This document shows positions 50,593-58,892 of a stretch of DNA of 64,000 nucleotides, in pieces (within the stretch, counting starts at the first letter, position 1; each line of letters begins with the position of its first letter). A model generated the notes under the pieces. That model was given only the letters and a program-made list of their open reading frames with translations, was not told the DNA's origin and did not search any database. Origin of the DNA: Bacteroidota bacterium (GTDB lineage: Bacteria; Bacteroidota; Bacteroidia; Bacteroidales; SKPS01). The DNA lies in contig JAKLII010000003.1 of NCBI GenBank assembly GCA_022709695.1, positions 144,124-208,123 on the forward strand, in the 5' to 3' direction. Both the position numbers and the translations under genes were made by a program.

Positions 50593-51219
50593 ATGGAATG
50601 GTATCAATGGTTATCCTATGGTGCATTTTTTTTATGCCTGTTGATTTGTGCCGGGCATTTCATCCGGCTGGTGCGGCTGGGCAAACCGACCGATTTTGCG
50701 GCTCCGGCAGGAAGTGAAAAAAGCGGCATTGCTTACTCCTTTACCTCAGGCATGAGCCCGAAAAAGAAGGAGTCTGCCTTTCTGCACCTTCCCACCTATC
50801 TGGCCGGTATGGTGTTTCACCTCGGCACCTTTCTGGCCATACTGATTTATCTGGTGCTGCTGGTGTACAGCCCGCCCCCTGGTACTTTCCTTACCATGAT
50901 CCCCGCTGCACTCCTCTCCGTCGGAGCCCTTTGTGGTGCAGGCATACTGATCAAACGGATGGTCACCCCGCTGCTCAGAAACCTCTCAAATCCTGACGAC
51001 TATATCTCCAATTTCCTGGTTACCCTGAGTCAGGCTGCACTTGCCCTGGCGCTGGTACAACCTTCGGCAGGTATCCTTTTCTGGATTACAACTACGGTGC
51101 TGTGGCTCTGGTTTCCTTTTGGCAAGCTGAAGCACGCCATGTACTTTTTTGCAGCGCGATACCACCTGGGACTATTCTTTGGACGCCGTGGGGTTTGGCC
51201 TTCACCAAAACAGATGTAA
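50593..51219 (+). CDS. membrane cytochrome b-like subunit (DsrM/TmcC-like)
   Basis: 208 residues with about five membrane helices (2-25, 75-95, 103-123, 145-165, 170-185). Histidines in CAGHFIRLVR, LGTF with MVFHLGTF, and AARYHLGLFFGRRG are candidates for b-heme binding, as in the NarI/DsrM/TmcC family that exchanges electrons with menaquinol. The C-terminal ARYHLGLFFGRRGVWPSP extends to the cytoplasm. Sits between dsrC and the DsrK-like gene, 3 bp from the latter, so it probably anchors that subunit. Confidence 0.8.
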   Translation: MEWYQWLSYGAFFLCLLICAGHFIRLVRLGKPTDFAAPAGSEKSGIAYSFTSGMSPKKKESAFLHLPTYLAGMVFHLGTFLAILIYLVLLVYSPPPGTFLTMIPAALLSVGALCGAGILIKRMVTPLLRNLSNPDDYISNFLVTLSQAALALALVQPSAGILFWITTTVLWLWFPFGKLKHAMYFFAARYHLGLFFGRRGVWPSPKQM

Positions 51220-51222
51220 CAC

Positions 51223-52509
51223 ATGGATCAGGAAAAGAAACAGAAAGCACTGAAGATCCTCAGCGATCACAGGGACAGCAAGCTCCTGACCCAGCTCAGC
51301 AGTTGTGTGCATTGCGGCCTGTGTGCAGAAAGCTGCCATTATTATCTGGCTTTCAGGGAGGATAAATACATACCTGCGAGAAAGGTTGAGCTCGTAACCT
51401 CCATCTGGCGCCGGTACAACACCTTTGCCGGCAAACATTTTCCCGGGCTGATGGGTGCTCATGAACTGGATGACCTGATGGCAGAAGAACTTACCGATCA
51501 GCTCTTTGGGGCATGCAGCCTTTGCAACCGCTGTGTACCGCATTGTTCCATCGGCGTGGATATCGCATATCTGGTGCGAACAGGTCGTGCGATGCTGTCG
51601 GAGATGGGGATGGTGCCTGCCACACTGCAGGCTACGGTTAATGCAGCTCTGGAAACCGGCAACAATATGGCCATTCCGGAGGATGAGTTTACCGATACCA
51701 TTGAGTGGATGGAGGAAGAACTCACCGATGAGTTTGGAGACAACGGCCCTTTCATCCCACTCAACCAGCCGGGGAAACATGTATTGTATACCCTCAATCC
51801 AAGGGAGCCCAAATTTTTTCCGTTGTCGATTGCTGCCATGGCCCGGATATTTTATGCAGCCGGCGAATCATGGACCCTCTCCACGCGCATGTACGATGTC
51901 ACCAATTATGCGTTCTTTTCATGCAACAGGGAAGACGCTGCCATCATCGCCCAACGGCTTGTGGACGAAGTAAAGGCCATGGGAGCTGCACGTTGCGTAC
52001 TTGCCGAGTGTGGCCATGGGTCCAGGGCCTTCCGCTGGGAAGCACCCAATTACCTGGGACAGCCATTCCCCTTTGAAACCCTCACCAATGTAGAGCTGAT
52101 GCTCGAGTACCTGGAACAGGGGAGAATCAAAGTGGATCCATCAAAAAATCCCGGGGTATTTACCCTGCACGACCCTTGTAACCTGGTCAGATCAGGGGGC
52201 ATTATTGAACCTCAGCGTAAAATCCTGAAGGCATCGGTAGGCCAGTTTGTGGAGATGACCCCAAACAGAGCCGATAACTATTGTTGCGGGGGTGGAGGAG
52301 GACAACTGGCTATGAGTGAGTACAATGAACGGAGGATGAAGATAGCTGAGATTAAAGCTGATCAGATCCGGAAAACCGGCGCATCGGTTGTGGTTACTCC
52401 CTGCCATAATTGCGTGGACCAGCTGATGCAGATCAACGCCTGGTACAAACTGAATGTACAGGTTAAAACGCTGGCAGAGGTGGTTTCTGACGCTCTGATA
52501 TTTGACTAA
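51223..52509 (+). CDS. DsrK/HdrD-like iron-sulfur protein with CCG domains
   Basis: 428 residues. Two ferredoxin-type clusters: C28-x2-C31-x2-C34-x3-C38 and C99-x2-C102-x2-C105-x3-C109. Then two CCG-type segments: a degenerate one at about 255-270 (LAECGHGSRAF) and a complete one with DPCNLVR, NYCCGGGGG and TPCHNC, which in HdrB/D and DsrK hold a noncubane catalytic [4Fe-4S] cluster for disulfide chemistry. It would reduce (or oxidise) the DsrC disulfide using electrons from the membrane subunit. Third gene after dsrC in a compact operon. Confidence 0.88.
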   Translation: MDQEKKQKALKILSDHRDSKLLTQLSSCVHCGLCAESCHYYLAFREDKYIPARKVELVTSIWRRYNTFAGKHFPGLMGAHELDDLMAEELTDQLFGACSLCNRCVPHCSIGVDIAYLVRTGRAMLSEMGMVPATLQATVNAALETGNNMAIPEDEFTDTIEWMEEELTDEFGDNGPFIPLNQPGKHVLYTLNPREPKFFPLSIAAMARIFYAAGESWTLSTRMYDVTNYAFFSCNREDAAIIAQRLVDEVKAMGAARCVLAECGHGSRAFRWEAPNYLGQPFPFETLTNVELMLEYLEQGRIKVDPSKNPGVFTLHDPCNLVRSGGIIEPQRKILKASVGQFVEMTPNRADNYCCGGGGGQLAMSEYNERRMKIAEIKADQIRKTGASVVVTPCHNCVDQLMQINAWYKLNVQVKTLAEVVSDALIFD

Positions 52510-52536
52510 TGTACAAATTTTCAATACAATACACAC

Positions 52537-53688
52537 ATGATATATCTTGATAACTCTGCAACCAGCTTCCCGAAACCTGAATCGGTATACAGTTTTATGG
52601 ATCAGTTTTACCGTACCCACGGGGTGAGTCCCGGCCGGTCGGGTTTTGATGCTGCCATCGAAACGGAAGAATTTGTGGGGGCTACGCGCCGGCTCCTGAT
52701 GAACCTTTTCAACGGCGACGATCCCAACAGGCTCACATTCAGCTACAACGCCAGTGATTCGCTCAACAACATCATCCAGGGGCTTGCCATGCCGGGCGAT
52801 CATGTGATTACCACCTGCCTGGAGCACAACTCTGTTCTTCGCCCGCTGCACCACCTGGAGCTTGAAGGGCGCATAACCACAACCTATCTGCCGTTTGATG
52901 GCAGGGGTTATATTGATCCTGACGATGTCCGGAAGGCCATACGCCCCAATACCAAAATGATGGTGCTGAATCACTGCTCCAATGTGATCGGCACGGTGCA
53001 GCTGGTAGGAGAGGTGGGGAAAATCTGCCGTGACCACGGGGTGTTTCTGGTGGTTGACACCACACAGAGTGCCGGGGCGCTCCCCATCGATATGAAAGCC
53101 ATGTGCATCGACGTGGTGACCTTTACAGGGCATAAATGCCTGATGGGGCCCACAGGGATCGGTGGCAGTTATGTAAACGCGAATGTTCCCGTTCGCTGTA
53201 CCCGTTTTGGCGGCACGGGAGTGCGTTCTGCACAGAAGACCCATCTGGAGGAGTTCCCTTACCGCCTTGAGGTGGGAACCCTGAACATGTTGGGGGTAGC
53301 CGGACTCCATGCAGGGGTAAAATGGGTTCTGGAACAGGGGATGGAAAACCTGCACCGGCAGGAGATGGTGTTGTGGCAACACATGGTGGAAGGGATGCGT
53401 GCCATTGAAGGGGTTATCCTGTATTGCGCCGACAGTCCCGAAAACCATAATCCTGTGCTTAGCCTGAACGTCAAAGGGATGGATTCCGGGGATGTGGGCA
53501 CCATTCTGGATGTGGATTACGGTATTGCCTGCCGCACCGGATTGCAGTGCGCCCCAAGGGTTCACGAAGTAATCGGTACCGATAAGATTCACGGAACCGT
53601 GCGGCTGAGCATTGGCCCCTTTAACACAGCGGAGCATATTGATGCTGCCATCGAGGCCGTTCGTGACATTGCCTCCATGAAAAGGTAG
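52537..53688 (+). CDS. class V aminotransferase / cysteine desulfurase-like protein
   Basis: 383 residues, PLP fold type I. Lysine for PLP in FTGHKCLMGPTGIGG; N-terminus MIYLDNSATSFPKPESV; a cysteine near the active-site loop in GIACRTGLQCAPRVHEVIG. This matches the am_tr_V / EF2568-type cysteine desulfurase-like family, which may free sulfur from cysteine or selenocysteine. It is 27 bp after the DsrK-like gene, so may supply or take sulfur from DsrC, although the housekeeping desulfurase SufS is encoded elsewhere in the window. Confidence 0.85.
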   Translation: MIYLDNSATSFPKPESVYSFMDQFYRTHGVSPGRSGFDAAIETEEFVGATRRLLMNLFNGDDPNRLTFSYNASDSLNNIIQGLAMPGDHVITTCLEHNSVLRPLHHLELEGRITTTYLPFDGRGYIDPDDVRKAIRPNTKMMVLNHCSNVIGTVQLVGEVGKICRDHGVFLVVDTTQSAGALPIDMKAMCIDVVTFTGHKCLMGPTGIGGSYVNANVPVRCTRFGGTGVRSAQKTHLEEFPYRLEVGTLNMLGVAGLHAGVKWVLEQGMENLHRQEMVLWQHMVEGMRAIEGVILYCADSPENHNPVLSLNVKGMDSGDVGTILDVDYGIACRTGLQCAPRVHEVIGTDKIHGTVRLSIGPFNTAEHIDAAIEAVRDIASMKR

Positions 53689-53701
53689 AGAGTAAGTTTC
53701 G

Positions 53702-53709
53702 TACCTTTG
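53702..53709 (+). promoter_or_regulatory. -7 promoter element (TACCTTTG), leaderless holB
   Basis: TAnnTTTG ending 3 bp before the ATG at 53713; the expected start of transcription coincides with the start codon. Confidence 0.4.
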
Positions 53710-53712
53710 CGC

Positions 53713-54861
53713 ATGCTTTTCAAAGAGATTCCGGGACAGGAAGAAATTAAAGAGCGGCTGATCCGCAGTGTACTCCACAACAGGGTAAGCCATGCCCTGC
53801 TGTTCACCGGGGGTGATGGCACCATGAAACTGCAGATGGCAGTGGCCTATGCACGCTTTCTTTGCTGTACAAACAGGTTGATCCCTGAGGGGGAAGAGGA
53901 GCAGCCGGATGCCTGTGGCACATGTCCCTCCTGCTTGAAATTCAACCACCTGGCCCATCCCGACCTTCATTTTGTGTTTCCAACCATCAGCCTAGGTCCG
54001 GGCACCCGGGTCACTTCAGATCAGTTTTTACCCCAATGGCGGAACCTCTGGCAAACCAGCCGGGGTTTCTTTGGCTTCCCGGAATGGCTTACTGCCCTGC
54101 AGGCCGAGAACAAGCAACCCATTATTCCCGTGGAGGAGTGCAACCAGATCATCCGTAAACTCAGCTATAAGTCGTATGAGTCGGAGTATAAGGTGATGAT
54201 TATCTGGCTTCCGGAAAAGATGAATCAGCCGGCTGCACCCCGAATTCTGAAGATCCTGGAAGAACCGCCCGATAAAACCCTCTTCATCCTGGTATCGGAG
54301 GATACCACCCAGATGCTCAGCACCATCCTCTCCCGGACCCAGATTCTGAGGTTCCCGAGAATTCCCCGCAACAGCATCGCCACCTGGCTGGAAGCAAATG
54401 GTACCGGCACCGAGATGGCAAAACGGGCTGCTTTCCTGTCGGAAGGGAATGCCCTGAAAGCGCTGGCCCTCACCCGCGAAACCGACCTTGTCAATTTCGA
54501 AAGGTTTATAAAATGGCTTCGTTTGTGTTTCAAGCCCCAACAGACCATGAACGAGCTGATTGCCCACTGCGAAGAGCTGGCAGCACTGGGGCGCGAAGCC
54601 CAGAAGGAGTTTCTTGCCTATGGGTTACATACCCTGCGCCAATCCTTTTATACCGGCCAAACCGGCACCAATCCCCTCTACAAGAACGAAGAGTCAGAGT
54701 TTATCAACAATTTTATGCCTTTTGTGCATACCGGCAATATTGCTGCATACGATACCCTTTTTAACGAGGGCATCCTCCATATTGAAAGGAACGGGAATCC
54801 CAAAATCATTTTCCTCGATATGGCCCTGAAGCTGGTGAAATTGATACGGCAGAAGCAGTAA
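53713..54861 (+). CDS. holB: DNA polymerase III subunit delta'
   Basis: 382 residues from the ATG at 53713 (MLFKEIPGQEEIKERL); a TTG two codons upstream lies inside the promoter box. Clamp-loader AAA+ fold: degenerate P-loop GGDGTMKLQMA (no GKT, usual for delta'), zinc-binding cysteines in FLCC then CGTCPSC, KLSYKSYESEYKVMIIWLPEKM, and ILEEPPDKTLFILVSED. It helps load the beta sliding clamp. Followed at once by the ricT-gldH-PBP cluster. Confidence 0.92.
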   Translation: MLFKEIPGQEEIKERLIRSVLHNRVSHALLFTGGDGTMKLQMAVAYARFLCCTNRLIPEGEEEQPDACGTCPSCLKFNHLAHPDLHFVFPTISLGPGTRVTSDQFLPQWRNLWQTSRGFFGFPEWLTALQAENKQPIIPVEECNQIIRKLSYKSYESEYKVMIIWLPEKMNQPAAPRILKILEEPPDKTLFILVSEDTTQMLSTILSRTQILRFPRIPRNSIATWLEANGTGTEMAKRAAFLSEGNALKALALTRETDLVNFERFIKWLRLCFKPQQTMNELIAHCEELAALGREAQKEFLAYGLHTLRQSFYTGQTGTNPLYKNEESEFINNFMPFVHTGNIAAYDTLFNEGILHIERNGNPKIIFLDMALKLVKLIRQKQ

Positions 54862-54873
54862 CTTTTTTTTTCC

Positions 54874-54881
54874 TACCTTTG
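54874..54881 (+). promoter_or_regulatory. -7 promoter element (TACCTTTG)
   Basis: TAnnTTTG 21 bp before the ATG of the PSP1-family gene at 54903, preceded by a run of T that may end the holB transcript. Confidence 0.5.
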
Positions 54882-54902
54882 CGGGCAATACCCTTATTTC
54901 AC

Positions 54903-56009
54903 ATGTGCCCACAGGAACAAGAGATCATCAAGAATATCTTCCTCCCTTACGGATGCTGCAAAGCACCAAAAGCCTACCAGCGAAACGACGATGTTTTCAA
55001 ACATGGTTGTGCCAAGCTGGATGTTTTTGACTGGCTGAAGGACTTTCCGGGGCAGCAGCTGGTACCCGGTTTTGAGCCCGTGGAAGTGCGGTTTAAAAAC
55101 AGCCGCAAGGAGTTTTTTCTGAGCCCTACGGAAATCAAAGTAACCGCAGGAGATATTGTAGCGGTGGAAGCCTCTCCCGGACATGACATTGGCATTATCT
55201 CCCTTACCGGCCCTCTGGTTTATATGCAGATGAAAAACCGAAGGGTGGATCCACGGAGGTTCGAATTCAAAAAGGTATACCGGAAAGCCAGATCCTCAGA
55301 CCTGGAAAAGTGGATATCTGCCACCGAGCAGGAAGAGATTACAAAGTTTAAAACCCGGAAGATTGCGGCACGCCTCAGGCTCGATATGAAGCTCAACGAT
55401 GTGGAATACCAGGGCGACCGTACCAAAGCCACTTTCTACTACACAGCCGATACCCGCATCGATTTCAGGGAGTTGATCCGTGCCATTGCAGAAACTTTCT
55501 CTATCAGGGTGGAGATGAAACAGATCGGTGTAAGGCAGGAGGCAGCACGCCTGGGGGGATTAGGGCCTTGTGGCAGGGAACTGTGTTGTACCACCTGGCT
55601 TACCAGTTTCAGGTCGGTATCCACCAACCATGCCCGCGGACAGCAACTTTCCCTCAATCCCCAGAAACTTGCCGGGCAGTGTGGCAAACTCAAGTGCTGC
55701 CTGCAATATGAATACGACTGTTACGTGGATGCCCAAAAAGATTTTCCGGACACCAACATCCACCTGCACTTTGCCCGTGGCGAGGCGGTACATGTGAAAA
55801 CGGATGTGCATAAGCGGTTGATGTGGTACGGGTATGCCGATGGGAAAGGGGGAATTGTTCCTGTAAGCGTGGATGATGTGAAAAAGATCATAGCGATGAA
55901 CAGGAACCGCCAGACACCCCAGGGCCTCGATGAGTTTGAAGCAAAAATTCCGGATAAACCCCAGTACGATACCCCGGCACAAACGGATCCCTATCAGAAT
56001 TTTGTGTAA
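54903..56009 (+). CDS. ricT: PSP1-domain protein, RicT family
   Basis: 368 residues from the ATG at 54903 (MCPQEQEIIKNIF), not the TTG eight codons earlier which overlaps the promoter box. An N-terminal cysteine-bearing segment (LPYGCCKAPKAY) is followed by the PSP1 domain, with the conserved cysteine cluster GLGPCGRELCCTTW and GKLKCCLQYEYDCY that binds [4Fe-4S] in RicT/YaaT. In Bacillus RicT works with RicA/RicF in RNase Y-dependent RNA processing; here its partner is not encoded nearby. Heads the ricT-gldH-PBP1A run. Confidence 0.88.
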   Translation: MCPQEQEIIKNIFLPYGCCKAPKAYQRNDDVFKHGCAKLDVFDWLKDFPGQQLVPGFEPVEVRFKNSRKEFFLSPTEIKVTAGDIVAVEASPGHDIGIISLTGPLVYMQMKNRRVDPRRFEFKKVYRKARSSDLEKWISATEQEEITKFKTRKIAARLRLDMKLNDVEYQGDRTKATFYYTADTRIDFRELIRAIAETFSIRVEMKQIGVRQEAARLGGLGPCGRELCCTTWLTSFRSVSTNHARGQQLSLNPQKLAGQCGKLKCCLQYEYDCYVDAQKDFPDTNIHLHFARGEAVHVKTDVHKRLMWYGYADGKGGIVPVSVDDVKKIIAMNRNRQTPQGLDEFEAKIPDKPQYDTPAQTDPYQNFV

Positions 56010-56065
56010 TACAATGGCAGCGTGCCAGGGTATAATTGATATAACCCGGAGCATAATCACACGTT

Positions 56066-56566
56066 ATGGCATCTAACTCCTTCCCTGATTTATTTAAAAA
56101 ACTGCCTGCAGTCGTGATCCTGGGTTTTCTGCTTTGGCTTATACCGGGCTGCAAACGGAATATGATTTTCGAGGAACAGTTTGCATTCGGAGAAAATAAA
56201 TGGAAATCAGGCAATTTCGTTCGGTTTTCCTTTGAGGTACCCGACACAGTAACCCCCTGTAATCTCTATCTTCTGGTGCGCAACTCCACTGATTACTCCT
56301 ATGCCAATCTGTATCTTTTCCTGCATACCATTTTACCCGACTCTTCCGTGGCAGCCGACACACTGGATATACCCCTGGCCGCAGCTGACGGAAAATGGCT
56401 AGGGCAGGGCATAGGTAAATACCGTGACAACAAAGTGCTGATCAGGCCTGCTTTCAGGTTTCCCAGAGCCGGTACCTATCATATGGAAATAGAGCAGGCC
56501 ATGCGCGAAAAGGAACTCTCCGGAATTTCTGCCATTGGATTGAGCATCGAAACGAACTCCAAATAA
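56066..56566 (+). CDS. gldH: gliding-motility lipoprotein GldH
   Basis: 166 residues. Lipoprotein signal with Cys29 (LWLIPGC). Family motifs: FVRFSFEVPDTVTPCNLYLLVRNSTDYSYANLYLF, DGKWLGQGIGKYRDN and FPRAGTYHMEIEQAMR. GldH is part of the set needed for gliding and T9SS function in Flavobacterium; its homologs are widespread in non-gliding Bacteroidota too. Placed between ricT and a class A penicillin-binding protein, a gene order common in the phylum. Fits the presence of T9SS cargo in this window. Confidence 0.92.
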   Translation: MASNSFPDLFKKLPAVVILGFLLWLIPGCKRNMIFEEQFAFGENKWKSGNFVRFSFEVPDTVTPCNLYLLVRNSTDYSYANLYLFLHTILPDSSVAADTLDIPLAAADGKWLGQGIGKYRDNKVLIRPAFRFPRAGTYHMEIEQAMREKELSGISAIGLSIETNSK

Positions 56567-56583
56567 ATCAATACCCTGCAATT

Positions 56584-58821
56584 ATGTCAGATCGTAACGG
56601 TCAGCTGGGAAAAATCATCAGACGGATGTGGCGCCTTTACCTGGGTGCCGTGGGTTTTATTATACTGATGCTGGTCCTTGCCGGAATTGGTGCATTTGGC
56701 TATATGCCCGACCTGCGGGAACTCGAAAATCCAAAGAGCCAGCTGGCTTCCGAGATTTTCGCGGCAGATGGTGCCCTGTTGGGGACCTACTACCGCGAGA
56801 ACCGCACCAATACCCGTTATGAGGAGATCAGCCCCAACCTCATCAATGCGCTTGTGGCCACCGAAGACGTCCGTTTTGTCAAACATTCGGGTGTTGATAT
56901 GCGCTCAATGGGTAGGATGGTTTTCGGAGTGCTTACCCTATCGCCAAAAGGGGGAGCCAGCACCATTACCCAGCAACTTGCCAAAAACCTTTTCCCCCGT
57001 GAACGCCTGTCGAAACCGGGCCTGGTACTGATGAAGTTTAAGGAGTGGGTGCTGGCGTCCAAACTTGAACGCAGGTTTACCAAAAAGGAGATCCTGATGC
57101 TCTATTTTAACACCGTCTCTTTTGGAAACAACAGCTATGGCGTTAAAATCGCTGCCAAGACCTATTTCGGCAAAGAACCGGCAAATCTGAACATCGAAGA
57201 GTCGGCTATGCTGGTGGCCCTGCTGAAGGGTCCTAGCTATTATAATCCCAAAAAGCACCCCGAAAGGGCCCTTACACGCAGAAATTTTGTGCTCCGCCAG
57301 ATGGGCAAGGCAGGTTATCTGACCCTTGAAGAGTATAAAGAACTGGAAAATAAACCTGTGGACCTGTCAAACTACCGCCTGCTCGACCATATCACAGGCC
57401 CTGCGCCTTATCTGCGCGAGCATCTCAGAAAGATCGTGTCGGAATGGGCAAAAAACTTCAAAAAGCCTGATGGTACTTCATACGATATTTACAAAGACGG
57501 CCTGAAGATTTATACCACCATCGATTCCCGGATGCAGAAATATGCCGAGGAGGCTATGACGGAACACCTGAAAGGGTATCTGCAACCCGAATTTTACAAA
57601 CATTGGAGCGGCCGAAAGAATGCACCATTCAATAATATGAATGATGATGAGACGGAAAAGCTCCTCAGGCAGGCCATGCGCCGTTCCGACCGGTACATCG
57701 AAATGAAAGCCGAGGGATATTCCCAGGCAGAAATCGAAAAATCATTCCATACACCCGCCGATATGACGGTATTTTCATGGAACGGAGATGTTGATACCGT
57801 GATGACTCCCTGGGATTCAATTCGTTATTACAAATTCTTCCTTCGGTCCGGTATGGTTTCGATTGATCCGGTTACGGGGCATGTCAAGGCCTATGTGGGG
57901 GGTATCAATTTCAAGCATTTTAAGTACGATCAGGTGGTGGATGGGAAAAGGCAGGTAGGTTCCACGTTCAAGCCGTTTGTATATACCATGGCCATCCAGG
58001 AAGGCGAATCTCCCTGCGCCCAGTATCCCAATACCCCGATCACCATTCAGCTTGAATCGGGACAAACCTGGTCGCCGCGCAATTCGGGTGATCACAAGGA
58101 CGGGCAGATGGTGAATCTCAAGGAGGCTTTGGCCCATTCCATCAACCGGATTTCCGCCCGGCTGATCGACCGGTATACCCCTGCAGGAGTAGTGCAGCTG
58201 GTAAAAAACCTTGGAATAACCTCCGACATCCCTGCAGTACCTTCTATCTGCCTTGGTAGCGCCGACCTCTCCGTGATGGAGATGACCGCCGCCTATGCTG
58301 CCTATGCCAACCGCGGCGTATACACGCGCCCTATGCTGATCACACGTATCGAAGACCGCCACGGCACATTGCTGCAGGCTTTCTCTGCTGAAACCCGTGA
58401 TGCCATGAGTGAAAAAACAGCCTACCTGATGGTGGAGCTTATGAAAGGGGTGGTGCAATATGGAACGGGTACACGGCTCAGAAGCCGATACGGGCTCAGT
58501 TACCCGATTGCAGGGAAAACCGGTACCACCGACAACAACTCCGACGGGTGGTTTATTGGCCTCACCCCAAGCCTCGTAACTGGTGTCTGGGTAGGCTGCG
58601 AAGACCGCAGTGCCCACTTCCGATCCACAGCACTGGGCCAGGGGGCCAGCATGGCGTTGCCGGTCTGGGCCCTTTATATGCAGCGGATCTATAAAGATCC
58701 AAAGCTTGACGTCAGTAAAGGAGATTTCCCAAAACCGGAAATTCCCATCAACGAAACTTTCAATTGCGAAGAATACCAGCTCGAAGAATACCGACCTGCC
58801 CCACCCGGTGGGAGGTTGTAA
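56584..58821 (+). CDS. mrcA: penicillin-binding protein 1A (class A, bifunctional)
   Basis: 745 residues. One N-terminal membrane helix (18-40). Glycosyltransferase domain: EDVRFVKHSGVD (catalytic Glu), GGASTITQQLAKNLFPR and RRFTKKEILMLYFNTVSFGNNSYGV. Transpeptidase domain: SxxK motif in RQVGSTFKPFVYT, SxN in AHSINRIS, KTG in AGKTGTTDNNSDGWF. Polymerises and cross-links peptidoglycan in the periplasm. 17 bp after gldH; probably same operon. Confidence 0.95.
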   Translation: MSDRNGQLGKIIRRMWRLYLGAVGFIILMLVLAGIGAFGYMPDLRELENPKSQLASEIFAADGALLGTYYRENRTNTRYEEISPNLINALVATEDVRFVKHSGVDMRSMGRMVFGVLTLSPKGGASTITQQLAKNLFPRERLSKPGLVLMKFKEWVLASKLERRFTKKEILMLYFNTVSFGNNSYGVKIAAKTYFGKEPANLNIEESAMLVALLKGPSYYNPKKHPERALTRRNFVLRQMGKAGYLTLEEYKELENKPVDLSNYRLLDHITGPAPYLREHLRKIVSEWAKNFKKPDGTSYDIYKDGLKIYTTIDSRMQKYAEEAMTEHLKGYLQPEFYKHWSGRKNAPFNNMNDDETEKLLRQAMRRSDRYIEMKAEGYSQAEIEKSFHTPADMTVFSWNGDVDTVMTPWDSIRYYKFFLRSGMVSIDPVTGHVKAYVGGINFKHFKYDQVVDGKRQVGSTFKPFVYTMAIQEGESPCAQYPNTPITIQLESGQTWSPRNSGDHKDGQMVNLKEALAHSINRISARLIDRYTPAGVVQLVKNLGITSDIPAVPSICLGSADLSVMEMTAAYAAYANRGVYTRPMLITRIEDRHGTLLQAFSAETRDAMSEKTAYLMVELMKGVVQYGTGTRLRSRYGLSYPIAGKTGTTDNNSDGWFIGLTPSLVTGVWVGCEDRSAHFRSTALGQGASMALPVWALYMQRIYKDPKLDVSKGDFPKPEIPINETFNCEEYQLEEYRPAPPGGRL

Positions 58822-58892
58822 TCCTGCTGCTGCTATCTGCGCAAGATTGCCCGGTTGTTTTGGTTTCATAAAATCCATCACCTGAACTTTTT

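Noticed and set aside
53800-53850. holB as a broken gene because its P-loop lacks GKT
   Set aside because: Delta' subunits normally have a degenerate P-loop; the zinc module and other clamp-loader motifs are intact.
52192-53970. 592-codon open frame on the minus strand
   Set aside because: It lies opposite the DsrK-like, class V aminotransferase and holB genes, all with clear families; low-complexity His/Pro-rich translation typical of an antisense shadow in GC-rich codons.
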